Notes under the pieces: generated by a model
Databases searched by the model: none
The model's input: the letters and a program-made list of their open reading frames with translations, nothing else
Told to the model about the DNA's origin: nothing
Translations under genes and position numbers: made by a program
Shown: one piece after another, positions 43,011 to 51,295 of the stretch
Position numbering within the stretch: position 1 is the stretch's first letter
How the letters are laid out: the number at the start of each line of letters is the position of its first letter
NCBI RefSeq assembly: GCF_000519305.1
Contig: NZ_KI912610.1
Coordinates: 1,324,846-1,388,845, forward strand
Direction: 5' to 3'
Source of the DNA: Mesorhizobium ciceri WSM4083
GTDB taxonomy: Bacteria; Pseudomonadota; Alphaproteobacteria; Rhizobiales; Rhizobiaceae
DNA length: 64,000 nt

Positions 43011-44323
43011 GCCTTCACTCCGCCGACTTCACCCAGCACCTCGTCGAGGACGCCGATCAGGGCGTCGGCATTGTCGCGCGAGAACGGCATTGGCGGGCGG
43101 ATCTTCAACACATTGCCGTGGATGCCGGTCTTGCCCATCAGCACGCCGTGATGGCGCATCCGGTTGGCGACCTGCTCGGCAATGTCGGGCGCCGGCTCGC
43201 GGGTCTCGCGGTCATGAACCAGCTCGGCGCCGAAGAACAGCCCGGCACCCCTGACCTCGCCGATGCATTCATGACGCTCGGCCAGCGGGCGCAACAGCCC
43301 AAGCGCATAGGCGCCGACATTACGCGCGTTGGCGACGAGATCTTCCTGCTCGATGACGTCGAGAACGGCATTGGCCACCGCGCAGGAGACCGGATTGCCG
43401 CCGAAGGTGTTGAAGTAACGGAAAGCGTTGCGGAAGGTCGCCAATGTGTCCTTGGTGGTGACCACCGCGGCGACCGGATGGCCGTTGCCCATCGGCTTGC
43501 CCATGGTGACGATGTCGGGCACGAAGCCGGCGCGCTGGTGGCCCCAGAAATGGCTGCCGGTGCGGCCAAAGCCGGGCTGCACTTCATCGGCGATGACCAA
43601 TCCTCCGGCATCACGAACCGAGCGCACCGCATCATCGAAGAATCCGGACGGGAGCGTCGGAAATCCCTCATTGGCCAGCAGCGGACAGAGGATGATGCCG
43701 GACAGGCCGATGCCGTCCTTTGCCAGCGAGGCGATGGCTTCGCGCACCGCATCGCCAAACGCCTTGCCATTGGCCATCGCATCCGGGTGGCGAAAACTAT
43801 CGGGCGCCGGCACCAGCCTGACATTGCGGGCGCGGCCGCCGACTGGCGGCATGCGGGTGCTGAGCTGCGAAACCGCCGTGGTGTTGCCGTGATAAGTGGC
43901 GTCGGTGGCGATGATGCCCATCTGCCCCGATGCCGCTTGCGCCATGCGCAGCGCAATGTCGTTGGCCTCGCTACCGGTGCAAGTCAGGATGGCGGTCGAC
44001 AGGCTGGCATCGAAAGTGGCGGTCAGCCGCTCGACATAGTCGAGGATGGCGGTGTGCAGATAGCGTGTGTGGGTGTTGAGCAGGCTGGCCTGCCGGCACA
44101 GGGCCTCGACCACATGCGGGTGGCAGTGACCGACATGGGCGACATTGTTATAGGCATCGAGATATTTGCGACCGTCGGCATCATAGAGCCAGACGCCTTC
44201 GCCGCGCACCAGGTGCACGGGCTCGTCATAGAACAATTGCGATTTCGCACCGAGCAGGCGGGAACGCCGGCTAACCAGCGCTTCTTGCGATTGAGTCATT
44301 TGCGTCTCGAAACTCCGTTTCAT
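43007..44323 (-). CDS. Class III PLP enzyme, phospho-lyase-like (AGXT2L/ETNPPL type)
   Basis: A 438-residue fold type I PLP protein annotated by family as aminotransferase. The segments LYDADGRKYLDAYNNVAHVGHCHPHVVEAL and LLNTHTRYLHTAILDYVERLTATF are much closer to phosphoethanolamine and phosphohydroxylysine phospho-lyases than to ordinary transaminases. The cofactor lysine is expected in VTMGKPMGNGHPVAAVV, and GLVIADEVQPGFGRTG gives the PLP-binding Asp. It would release phosphate and ammonia from an amino-alkyl phosphate, giving an aldehyde. Coupled to the kinase gene. ATG 44299 is an alternative start. Confidence 0.82.
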   Translation of the reverse strand: MKRSFETQMTQSQEALVSRRSRLLGAKSQLFYDEPVHLVRGEGVWLYDADGRKYLDAYNNVAHVGHCHPHVVEALCRQASLLNTHTRYLHTAILDYVERLTATFDASLSTAILTCTGSEANDIALRMAQAASGQMGIIATDATYHGNTTAVSQLSTRMPPVGGRARNVRLVPAPDSFRHPDAMANGKAFGDAVREAIASLAKDGIGLSGIILCPLLANEGFPTLPSGFFDDAVRSVRDAGGLVIADEVQPGFGRTGSHFWGHQRAGFVPDIVTMGKPMGNGHPVAAVVTTKDTLATFRNAFRYFNTFGGNPVSCAVANAVLDVIEQEDLVANARNVGAYALGLLRPLAERHECIGEVRGAGLFFGAELVHDRETREPAPDIAEQVANRMRHHGVLMGKTGIHGNVLKIRPPMPFSRDNADALIGVLDEVLGEVGGVKA

Positions 44324-44334
44324 CCACTAACCCG

Positions 44335-45684
44335 TCAGACCTTCGACAGGCCTGCATCCAATGCTTCGCCGATCTTCGTCACATCGGCGGCGCTGATGAT
44401 GAGCGGCGGCGACAGGATGATGGCGTTACCGGAGACGCGCAGCATGACACTGGCCTCATAGGCCGCCTCCGAAACCACCGCCATGGTCTTCTTGTCGGCA
44501 GGCTTCTTGGTGGCGCGGTCCGAGACCAGCTCCAGCGCCGCCATCAGGCCCTTGTACCGGACATCGCCGACGATCGCGTGCCTGGCCTTCAGCCCCTCCA
44601 GCACGGCCGCGAGTTCGATGCCACGCGCGGCCGCGTTCTCGTTCAGGCGAAGCCGTTTGGTCTCGGCAAGCGCCGCCAGCCCCGCCGCGCAGCCGACGGG
44701 GTGGCCGGAATAGGTATAGCCATGGCCGATGGCGCCGAAGCTGGTTTTGTCGGCCTCGAAGACATCGGCTACCTTGCCGCCGATCAGCGTGGCGCCGAGT
44801 GGGAAATAGCCCGAGGTGATCGCCTTGGCGATGGTCATGAAATCCGGCTTCACACCCGACAGCCGCGAACCCGACCAGGCGCCGGTGCGGCCGAAGCCGG
44901 TGACAACTTCGTCGGCGATCAGCAGTATCTCGTGGCGATCGCAGATCTCGCGCACCAGCGGCATGAAGCTCTCATGCGGAACGATGACGCCGCCGGCGCC
45001 GAGCACCGGCTCCATGATGAAAGCGGCGATGGTGTCGCCGCCCTGGAAGGCGATCTCGTCCTCCAACGCCCTGGCGCAGAGTTTTGCCAGCCGCACCGGG
45101 TCGGTCTCGTCGAACGGGTTGCGGAAGGTCCAGGGCGCAGGAATGTGGAACACACCGGGCAGCAGCGGCTCATAGTTGCGGCGGAAATTGGCGTTGCCGT
45201 TGACCGACGCGCCGCCGAAATGCGTGCCGTGATAGCCCTTCTTCAGGGCGAGGAATTTGGTGCGGTCGGCCTGGCCGCGGATCTTCCAGTATTGCCGGGC
45301 CAGCCGAAGTGCTGTTTCGACCGAATCCGAACCTCCCGAGGTGAAGAAGGTCCGCACCATGCCTTCCGGCTCGAACCATTCAGCCAGTTCGTAGGCGAGT
45401 TCGATCGACGGTCCGGTCGAGGTGCCGCGAAAACCGGAATAATAGGGCAGCGCACCGAGCTGGTCGGCGATCGCCTTCTTGATCGGGTCGCAGCTGTAGC
45501 CGAGATTGACGTTCCACAGGCCGCCGACGGCATCGAGCACGGTGTTGCCGGCGATATCGGTGACCATCACCCCCTCGCCCTTCATGATGACTTTCGGCGG
45601 GTTGGCCCGCATCTCGGCCGGATGCGCCATCGGGTGCCAGATTGGCTTGGCGTTGGTCTCGGTGAGGAAATTGATGTCGCGCAT
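44335..45684 (-). CDS. Class III aminotransferase (omega-amino acid type)
   Basis: A 449-residue PLP aminotransferase. Asp in LLIADEVVTGFGRTGAWSGS and the Schiff-base Lys in DFMTIAKAITSGYFPLGATLI are clear; AVGGLWNVNLGYSCDPIKKAI matches beta-alanine/omega-amino acid:pyruvate aminotransferases. ATG 45684 is preferred over the in-frame TTG 15 bases upstream, since GGAG lies before it. It presumably deaminates a terminal amine or amino acid of the same catabolic route. Eleven bases separate it from the phospho-lyase gene. Confidence 0.92.
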   Translation of the reverse strand: MRDINFLTETNAKPIWHPMAHPAEMRANPPKVIMKGEGVMVTDIAGNTVLDAVGGLWNVNLGYSCDPIKKAIADQLGALPYYSGFRGTSTGPSIELAYELAEWFEPEGMVRTFFTSGGSDSVETALRLARQYWKIRGQADRTKFLALKKGYHGTHFGGASVNGNANFRRNYEPLLPGVFHIPAPWTFRNPFDETDPVRLAKLCARALEDEIAFQGGDTIAAFIMEPVLGAGGVIVPHESFMPLVREICDRHEILLIADEVVTGFGRTGAWSGSRLSGVKPDFMTIAKAITSGYFPLGATLIGGKVADVFEADKTSFGAIGHGYTYSGHPVGCAAGLAALAETKRLRLNENAAARGIELAAVLEGLKARHAIVGDVRYKGLMAALELVSDRATKKPADKKTMAVVSEAAYEASVMLRVSGNAIILSPPLIISAADVTKIGEALDAGLSKV

Positions 45685-45705
45685 GAAAGGGCTCCGCAAA
45701 TGGTC

Positions 45706-46374
45706 TCAGGCAACCGGGACGAGGTCGAAATGGCCGAGTGCTTCGGCATAGGATTGGCCCGGGCGGGCGACGTCGAAATGAACAGTGCGCATGCCGGCCG
45801 CGATGCCGCCATCGACATTGCGCTGCTGGTCATCGACGAAGACGCAAGCACCGGCCGGCAGGCCGAGCGCTTCGGTGACGAAGGCATAGGCACGCGGGTC
45901 GGGCTTGAGGATGCCGGTATAGGTGGCGTCGACGATCACGTCGAACAGGCCGAGCAAGGGCAGCCTCCGGCGAAAGTCGGCGCCATAGAACAGGTCGAGT
46001 TCATTGGACAGGATGGCCAGTCGGAAACCTGCCGCATGCACGGTGCGGATGGCGTTGTCTGCTTCGGGCCGCACCACCTTTTCAGGCTCCGCGCCGCGCG
46101 CGCGCTGGACGAAGGTTTCCATCGCCTGCCAGTCCTCGCCGACGAGACCGCCGACCTCGCTTGTACGGGTGCGCCAATAGTCGCGCTCGCTGATCTCGTC
46201 GCCCTGCATCGCGCGCCACAGCGGGTCACTGTCCGGATCGAACGGCCCACGCCATTGCAGCGTCCCCGGTGCGAGGCCGAGCGCCTGTTCGGTCAAGGCA
46301 TGCGTCTCGAACAACGTGCGGGTAACGACGCCACCGAAATCGAGGACAAGCGCCTGGGCCGGAACAGCGCTCAC
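45706..46374 (-). CDS. HAD-superfamily hydrolase (subclass IA)
   Basis: A 222-residue haloacid-dehalogenase-fold protein. Motif I is LVLDFGGVV with nucleophilic Asp, motif II LAILSNE, motif III TGILKPDPRAY, motif IV CVFVDDQQRNVDGGIAAGM. DFGGV with Gly at the +2 position is as in YihX-type phosphatases and dehalogenases. The GTG start at 46374 overlaps the previous stop (GTGA). It may remove phosphate or halide from a pathway intermediate. Confidence 0.87.
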   Translation of the reverse strand: MSAVPAQALVLDFGGVVTRTLFETHALTEQALGLAPGTLQWRGPFDPDSDPLWRAMQGDEISERDYWRTRTSEVGGLVGEDWQAMETFVQRARGAEPEKVVRPEADNAIRTVHAAGFRLAILSNELDLFYGADFRRRLPLLGLFDVIVDATYTGILKPDPRAYAFVTEALGLPAGACVFVDDQQRNVDGGIAAGMRTVHFDVARPGQSYAEALGHFDLVPVA

Positions 46375-47651
46375 GCGGCCACTCCCTTGGCCGGCATGCC
46401 GCGCGGAATGATGCCTTCCTCGACCCAACGGTCGAAGATTTCGAGCGCCTTGCCGACGAAGTCGTCGCTGTTGATATGGGCGTCCATTTCGTGGAACTCG
46501 ACCCCGGCGGGAATGACCTTGCGCATTTCATCGGCGAAGGCCGCGAGAGCCTCGGGTTCATAGAGCGGCTCGCCCTGCACGTCCCATTCCTGGATGCCTC
46601 CGGCTGGCAGTATGAAGGCGGAGCGGCCTTTCGCGGCACCGAGCTTGACGGCGATGGTCCTGGCGACCTGGCGGCGATCGTCGGCATCGACGGTGACCGA
46701 AGCGATCAGCCTGTTGTGGGCATGGAACGGCCGCGTCGAGAATTTAGCCGGCAAATCCTGCCAGGTCGGCAGATCGACCATGTCGACGGCGCCGGGCGCG
46801 GCGATCTGGGGAATGCCGCGGGCGCCGGCATTCTCCAGCCGATCGGCGCCGGAACTGACGACGGAGCCGGCGAGATGATTGGTGATTTCCTGCAGGCTGA
46901 AATCGAACACCGCGCAGAAATGCCCCTGTCCGGCGATCGATTCGAAGGCGCGTCCGCCCATTCCGGTGGTGTGGAAGACGGCAACGTCATAGCCGCGCTG
47001 CTCCAACGCCGGCTTCAGCGTCTTCATGTAGCGCAGGCAGCTGCTGCCAAGTGAGGTCATGCCGATGGTCGGCCCGATGGCGGGCGCCGAGCCGCGCGAC
47101 GCCAGCACGATCCTCGCCGCGCCGACGACCGCGCCGCAGGCCTGTGACAGGACCAGCTTGCAGATGCTGTTGAGGCCGTACAGTCCGCCCGCCCACAGGA
47201 TCATCATCAGGTCGGGGGCGACGCGTTCGGGCGGGATGAGATGCGAATAGGCGATGGTCGAAACGACGAATTTCGGCACGCCGAGCGGCAGGCAAAGGGC
47301 CACGTCGAGCGCCAGATCGGTTCCCATCGAGCCGCCGATGGCGATGAAGGCATCGATCTCGCCGTTTTGATGGAGCTTGCGCACCAGTTGCACGGCGCCG
47401 CCGGCCATCAGCGTCATGGCGGTGTTCTCGTCGCCGCTCGCGACGATCTCGGCAATCGTCACATCGACCGCCCTCGCCACGGCGTGCTTGTCGTGATCGG
47501 GGCTGTAGGGTGGGTCGCCCAGCACGCTGACATCCATCATCACGGCGCTGCCACCCGATGCCTCGATGCACTGTTTCATGAACAACAGCTCTTCGGCCTT
47601 AGTGTCGCCGGTGCCGATGACCAGGATGCGGGGCGCAGTCTCTGCAGACAT
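46371..47651 (-). CDS. Tm-1-like (UPF0261) ATP-binding-domain protein
   Basis: A 426-residue protein homologous to bacterial relatives of the plant Tm-1 resistance protein. The N-terminal PRILVIGTGDTKAEELLFMKQCIEA and glycine-rich GGAVQLVRKLHQNGEIDAFIAIGGSMGTDLALDV suggest a nucleotide or acyl-ligand site; AARGIPQIAAPGAVDMVD and SAFILPAGGIQEWDVQGEPLYEPEAL lie in the second half. No biochemical role is established for bacterial members. Its ATG overlaps the iclR-type stop and GAGGAGG lies upstream. Bacterial Tm-1 genes often neighbour a PEP-hydrolase-like gene; none is here. Confidence 0.85.
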   Translation of the reverse strand: MSAETAPRILVIGTGDTKAEELLFMKQCIEASGGSAVMMDVSVLGDPPYSPDHDKHAVARAVDVTIAEIVASGDENTAMTLMAGGAVQLVRKLHQNGEIDAFIAIGGSMGTDLALDVALCLPLGVPKFVVSTIAYSHLIPPERVAPDLMMILWAGGLYGLNSICKLVLSQACGAVVGAARIVLASRGSAPAIGPTIGMTSLGSSCLRYMKTLKPALEQRGYDVAVFHTTGMGGRAFESIAGQGHFCAVFDFSLQEITNHLAGSVVSSGADRLENAGARGIPQIAAPGAVDMVDLPTWQDLPAKFSTRPFHAHNRLIASVTVDADDRRQVARTIAVKLGAAKGRSAFILPAGGIQEWDVQGEPLYEPEALAAFADEMRKVIPAGVEFHEMDAHINSDDFVGKALEIFDRWVEEGIIPRGMPAKGVAA

Positions 47652-48448
47652 CAAGCCTGCCTCCTCAAGGTTTGCAGGGTCTCGCCGTTGAGGCGTATCG
47701 AAATCTCTCGTGCCGCTTCCATCACCGCAAGTCCCCGTTCCGCGATCGCGGCTGCCGTCGTCCTGGCCTTCGGCGCGGCCACCGCGATGGTGCCGAGCGC
47801 AAAGCCGTCCGCCGCGCGGATCGCTGCCGCGACGCTGATCACACCTTCCTCATAACCCTGGTCGCAAATCGAATAGCCGCGCGCGCGCGCCTCGCCCATG
47901 GACCTGGAGATGGCGACCGGTTCGATCAGCGTATGCGCCGTGAAGGCGTCGAGCGAACCCGCAAGACACGCCTTGACGGTCTCGTCACGGGCGAAGGCCA
48001 GATAGGCGATGCCGGAAGCCGTCGAATGCAGGGGCAGCAGCTGGCCGATATCGACATTGACCCGGTTCGCCCATGCCGGATGCTCGACATGGACGGTGAC
48101 CAGCCTGTCGACGCCGAATTCCGACAAATGCACGGTCTCGACCGTCGATGCCGCGAGCTCCCGCACCAGCGGAACAGCCGTCTGCAGGAAGGGAAAGCGC
48201 GCCTCGCGGATGCGCGCCAGCCGCGACAGGCCGGCGCCGAGGCGATAGTGCCGCGTACCCGCATCTTGCTCGACGAAACCACGGCCGGCCAGCGCAATCA
48301 GCAGCCGCCTTGTCGTCGCCTTGTCGAAGCCCGAGCGGCGCGCCAGATCGGACAGGCCGAGTTCGGGCTCGTCGACGTTGAACAGCTCCAGAAGCGAGAT
48401 CGCTTTTCCGACCGTACTCAAATTTGCCTCCGGGTTCGGGACAATCAT
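47651..48448 (-). CDS. IclR family transcriptional regulator
   Basis: A 265-residue regulator: N-terminal winged helix (LSTVGKAISLLELFNVDEPELGLSDLARRSGFDKATTRRLLIAL) and C-terminal GAF-like effector domain (LLPLHSTASGIAYLAF, GYSICDQGYEEGVISVAAAIRAADGFALGTIAV). It is first in the minus-strand operon and divergent from the APC permease gene. A 17-bp inverted repeat in the 146-base space between the two is its likely operator, so it probably controls both arms. Confidence 0.93.
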   Translation of the reverse strand: MIVPNPEANLSTVGKAISLLELFNVDEPELGLSDLARRSGFDKATTRRLLIALAGRGFVEQDAGTRHYRLGAGLSRLARIREARFPFLQTAVPLVRELAASTVETVHLSEFGVDRLVTVHVEHPAWANRVNVDIGQLLPLHSTASGIAYLAFARDETVKACLAGSLDAFTAHTLIEPVAISRSMGEARARGYSICDQGYEEGVISVAAAIRAADGFALGTIAVAAPKARTTAAAIAERGLAVMEAAREISIRLNGETLQTLRRQA

Positions 48449-48509
48449 TTAACGTGTGAATTAACTTGACAGGCATCGGCATTGTTTGCAAGTCTATATT
48501 CAAAATAAC

Positions 48510-48526
48510 GGTTCAAATAATGAACC
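48510..48526. promoter_or_regulatory. Likely IclR-family operator
   Basis: GGTTCA-AATAA-TGAACC is a perfect inverted repeat, midway between the iclR-type gene and the permease gene. The inner 15-mer has GTTC and GAAC separated by seven bases, the layout of PcaR/PobR-class IclR sites. It lies about 60-70 bases from both start codons. Confidence 0.6.
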
Positions 48527-48594
48527 AGCCAACAGAGTGCATGGGACAGGCCATTCGGCCGGCGAGCTCAAGGGTTCGCAAACAGGAGGGATCA

Positions 48595-50043
48595 ATGACA
48601 GCAGTTGCAGAACAGGCGCCGGCCAACAGGCTGCGCAAGAACAGTCTTGGCGTCGGCGCCATCACCTTCATGGTGATTTCGGCGGCCGCACCCCTTACCG
48701 CGGTCGCCGGCGGTACGCCGCTCGGCATGCTGATGGGCAATGGCGCGGGCTTTGCCGGCACCTACCTCATCGTCACCATCCTGCTGCTCTTGTTCGCGGT
48801 CGGCTATGTCGCCATGTCACGCCATGTCGGCAATGCCGGCGCCTTTTATGCCTATGCCGCGCGCGGCCTCGGCAGCATGGCCGGCGGCGCCACGGCGCTG
48901 ATCGCCATCCTGTCCTACAATGCCATGCAGATCGGGGTCATGGGCTTGCTCGGTGCCGCGACATCAGGCCTGTTCGCCGGCTGGGGCATCAATTTGCCCT
49001 GGTGGGTGTGGAGCTTCATCGCCATCGCGCTGGTCGCCGTGCTCGGCTATCGGCAGGTCGACCTTTCCGCCAAGATCCTGACAGTGCTGGTGCTGTGCGA
49101 ATATCTTGTAGTGCTGGTCCTCGACATCGCCATCCTCAAGACCGGCGGCGACAGCGGCCTGTCGGCGGCGCCGTTCAGCTGGAGCCAGATCGTCAGCGGC
49201 TCGCCGGCCATCGCAATCCTGTTCTGCTTTGCCGCCTTCATCGGTTTCGAGGCGACGACGATCTATGCCGAGGAAGCCCGCGATCCAAAAGTCACCATTC
49301 CGCGTGCCACCTATTTCTCGGTCGTGCTGATCGGCGTCTTCTACATGCTCACGGCATGGCTGATGGCGGTCGGCGCCGGTGTCGACAAATTGCTGCCGAC
49401 GCTGCAGGGATTGCAGGATCCGACGACCTTCCTGTTCGGCCTGTCCGACCGCTACGCCGGCACCATGCTGTCGCAGGCGATGAGCATCCTGTTCGTGTCG
49501 AGCCTGTTTGCCGGCGTGCTGGCGTTCCACAATGCGGTTGCCCGCTACATCTATGTCTCGGGCCGCGAGAAGCTGTTGCCGCGGACGATCGGCGTGACGC
49601 ATTCGGTGCATCAGAGCCCGCATGTCGCTTCCGTCATCCAGAGCGTGCTCGCCGCGGTCGTCGTCGGCCTGTTCGCCGTGCTCGGCCTCGATCCGGTGCT
49701 GGCGCTGTTTTCGTGGCTGACCAATGTCGCGACGCTCGGCGTCATCGTCATGATGGCGGTGGCCTCGCTGGCCGTGGTGATGTTCTTCCGCGCCAACCCG
49801 GCGGCCCACGAGAACGCGCTGAAGACCACCATCCTGCCAGGGCTGACCTTCATCGCCTTCGTGATCATCATCTACCTGATCGTCATCAATTTCGGCAGCC
49901 TGTCGGGGGCCGGCGGCTTCCTTGGCGTGTTCCTGCCAGGGCTGGTGCTGATCGCCGCGATCGTCGGACTGCTGCTGGCCAGCGCGCTGAAGAGCCGCGA
50001 TCCCATAGCCTTCGAAAACCTCGGCCAGCCGCTGAAAGATTGA
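48595..50043 (+). CDS. APC superfamily amino-acid/amine permease
   Basis: A 482-residue inner-membrane permease with about 12 hydrophobic segments. The start ATG 48595 has AGGAGGG upstream. The N-terminal LGVGAITFMVISAAAPLTAVAGGTPLGMLMGNGAGFAGTYLI and FAAFIGFEATTIYAEEARDPKVTIPRATYFSV are hallmarks of the amino acid-polyamine-organocation family. It should import the amine or amino acid used by the neighbouring enzymes. A strong hairpin (50052-50078) follows nine bases after the stop, before the P450 gene. Confidence 0.93.
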   Translation: MTAVAEQAPANRLRKNSLGVGAITFMVISAAAPLTAVAGGTPLGMLMGNGAGFAGTYLIVTILLLLFAVGYVAMSRHVGNAGAFYAYAARGLGSMAGGATALIAILSYNAMQIGVMGLLGAATSGLFAGWGINLPWWVWSFIAIALVAVLGYRQVDLSAKILTVLVLCEYLVVLVLDIAILKTGGDSGLSAAPFSWSQIVSGSPAIAILFCFAAFIGFEATTIYAEEARDPKVTIPRATYFSVVLIGVFYMLTAWLMAVGAGVDKLLPTLQGLQDPTTFLFGLSDRYAGTMLSQAMSILFVSSLFAGVLAFHNAVARYIYVSGREKLLPRTIGVTHSVHQSPHVASVIQSVLAAVVVGLFAVLGLDPVLALFSWLTNVATLGVIVMMAVASLAVVMFFRANPAAHENALKTTILPGLTFIAFVIIIYLIVINFGSLSGAGGFLGVFLPGLVLIAAIVGLLLASALKSRDPIAFENLGQPLKD

Positions 50044-50051
50044 GAAAAGCA

Positions 50052-50078
50052 AAGGGGCGGCGTGTCACGCCGCCCCTT
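50052..50078 (+). terminator. Hairpin after the APC permease gene
   Basis: AAGGGGCGGCG (50052-50062) pairs perfectly with CGCCGCCCCTT (50068-50078) around five bases. There is almost no T run on the plus strand, so this may be a partial terminator or an mRNA-stabilising hairpin rather than a full stop. It sets the P450-dehydrogenase pair apart from the permease. Confidence 0.55.
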
Positions 50079-50092
50079 ACACCACAAAGGGA

Positions 50093-51295
50093 GTGGCGGA
50101 TTTGAGCTTTGCCGAGAATATCACCGTAGAGGCATTGGAAGCCGATCCCTACCCGATCTATGCAGAGCTCAGGCGCAGTGCGCCGGTCACCTTCGTGCCG
50201 GCGGTCAATCTGTGGTTCGTCACCCGCTGGAAGGATGTCGAGAGCGTCGCCAAGTCGCCCGACATCTTCTCCGCCGTGGTCGGCTCGTCGCCGGTCGAGC
50301 GCTCCTTCGGCAAGCCCACCATCCTGACCACCGATGGCGAGACGCACAAGCAGCTGCGCCAGGGCGTCGATCCGAAATACCGGCCGCGCACCGTCGCCGC
50401 CTATGCCGGCGACCTCGTGCGGTCGATTGCCGAACCTTTTCTCGACCGGATCGCCAGCCAGGGCTCCGCCGAGCTGATGGCCGATTATTTCGAGCCGGTG
50501 TCGACGCTCAGCCTGGCGCGCTCGCTCGGCCTTGCCGACATCGAGATGCCAACGCTGCGCCGCTGGTTCTACGGCCTTGCCCAGGGCGCCATCAATTTCG
50601 AGAACGATCCGAAGCGGCAGGAGATCGCCGACGCAATCAGTGCCGAGGTTGGCGACGCCATCCTGCCGACGCTGGAAAGACTTGCGCGCCAGCCAGATGA
50701 CTCGGCGCTGTCGCATATGCTGCATGACGGCATGCAGGAGGGCACGACGCGGCCAATCGATTTTTTGATGCCAAGCATCAAGGTCATCCTGCTCGGTGGC
50801 ATGCAGGAGCCCGGACATGGCGCCGGCTCGATCCTCGCCGGCCTGCTGGCCCATCCCGAGCAATTGCGGCAGGTGCTCGCCGATCCCGAGACCTTCGTGC
50901 CAAAAGCGGTCGACGAGGGCCTGCGCTGGGTGGCGCCGATCGGCACGCAGACGCGGCAGACGACACGGGCGGTCGAGCTTGGCGGCGTGACGATTCCAGC
51001 CGGCGCCGCCGTCGCCGCACTCGTCTCCTCGGCAAGCCGCGACGAGAGCCGCTTTGCCGATCCCGACCGCTTCGACATCAACCGCAACGAAGGCAACCAT
51101 GCCGCCTTCGGCTTCGGCCATCATTTCTGTTCGGGCCGGTTCTTCGCGCGCGAGCAGATGTGCCTTGCGGTAAGGCTGCTGCTCCTGCGGTTCCCCGATC
51201 TCAGCCTTGTGCCTGGCAAGGAACCGGTGTTTCGCGGCTGGGAATTCCGCGCGCCAACCACATTGCATGTTTCCCTGGGAGTCCGTCACCCATGA
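50093..51295 (+). CDS. Cytochrome P450 with altered I-helix motif
   Basis: A 400-residue soluble bacterial P450. The heme-binding loop is AFGFGHHFCSGRFFAR with ligand Cys346; the ExxR motif is DEGLRW and FADPDRFDINR precedes the loop. In the I helix, instead of the usual A-G-x-(D/E)-T, the sequence is LLGGMQEPGHG (Glu239-Pro240), so the oxygen-activating Thr is missing. No ferredoxin gene adjoins; a ferredoxin-NADP reductase gene lies 11 kb away and may be unrelated. The start is a GTG. It is coupled to the aldehyde dehydrogenase gene by a four-base overlap, suggesting an oxidative dealkylation or hydroxylation that yields an aldehyde. Confidence 0.92.
   Translation: MADLSFAENITVEALEADPYPIYAELRRSAPVTFVPAVNLWFVTRWKDVESVAKSPDIFSAVVGSSPVERSFGKPTILTTDGETHKQLRQGVDPKYRPRTVAAYAGDLVRSIAEPFLDRIASQGSAELMADYFEPVSTLSLARSLGLADIEMPTLRRWFYGLAQGAINFENDPKRQEIADAISAEVGDAILPTLERLARQPDDSALSHMLHDGMQEGTTRPIDFLMPSIKVILLGGMQEPGHGAGSILAGLLAHPEQLRQVLADPETFVPKAVDEGLRWVAPIGTQTRQTTRAVELGGVTIPAGAAVAALVSSASRDESRFADPDRFDINRNEGNHAAFGFGHHFCSGRFFAREQMCLAVRLLLLRFPDLSLVPGKEPVFRGWEFRAPTTLHVSLGVRHP

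Noticed and set aside
48486..50105. 539-residue frame overlapping the APC permease on the same strand
   Set aside because: Arg/His-rich out-of-frame reading; the permease frame has the hydrophobic helices and a good ribosome binding site.
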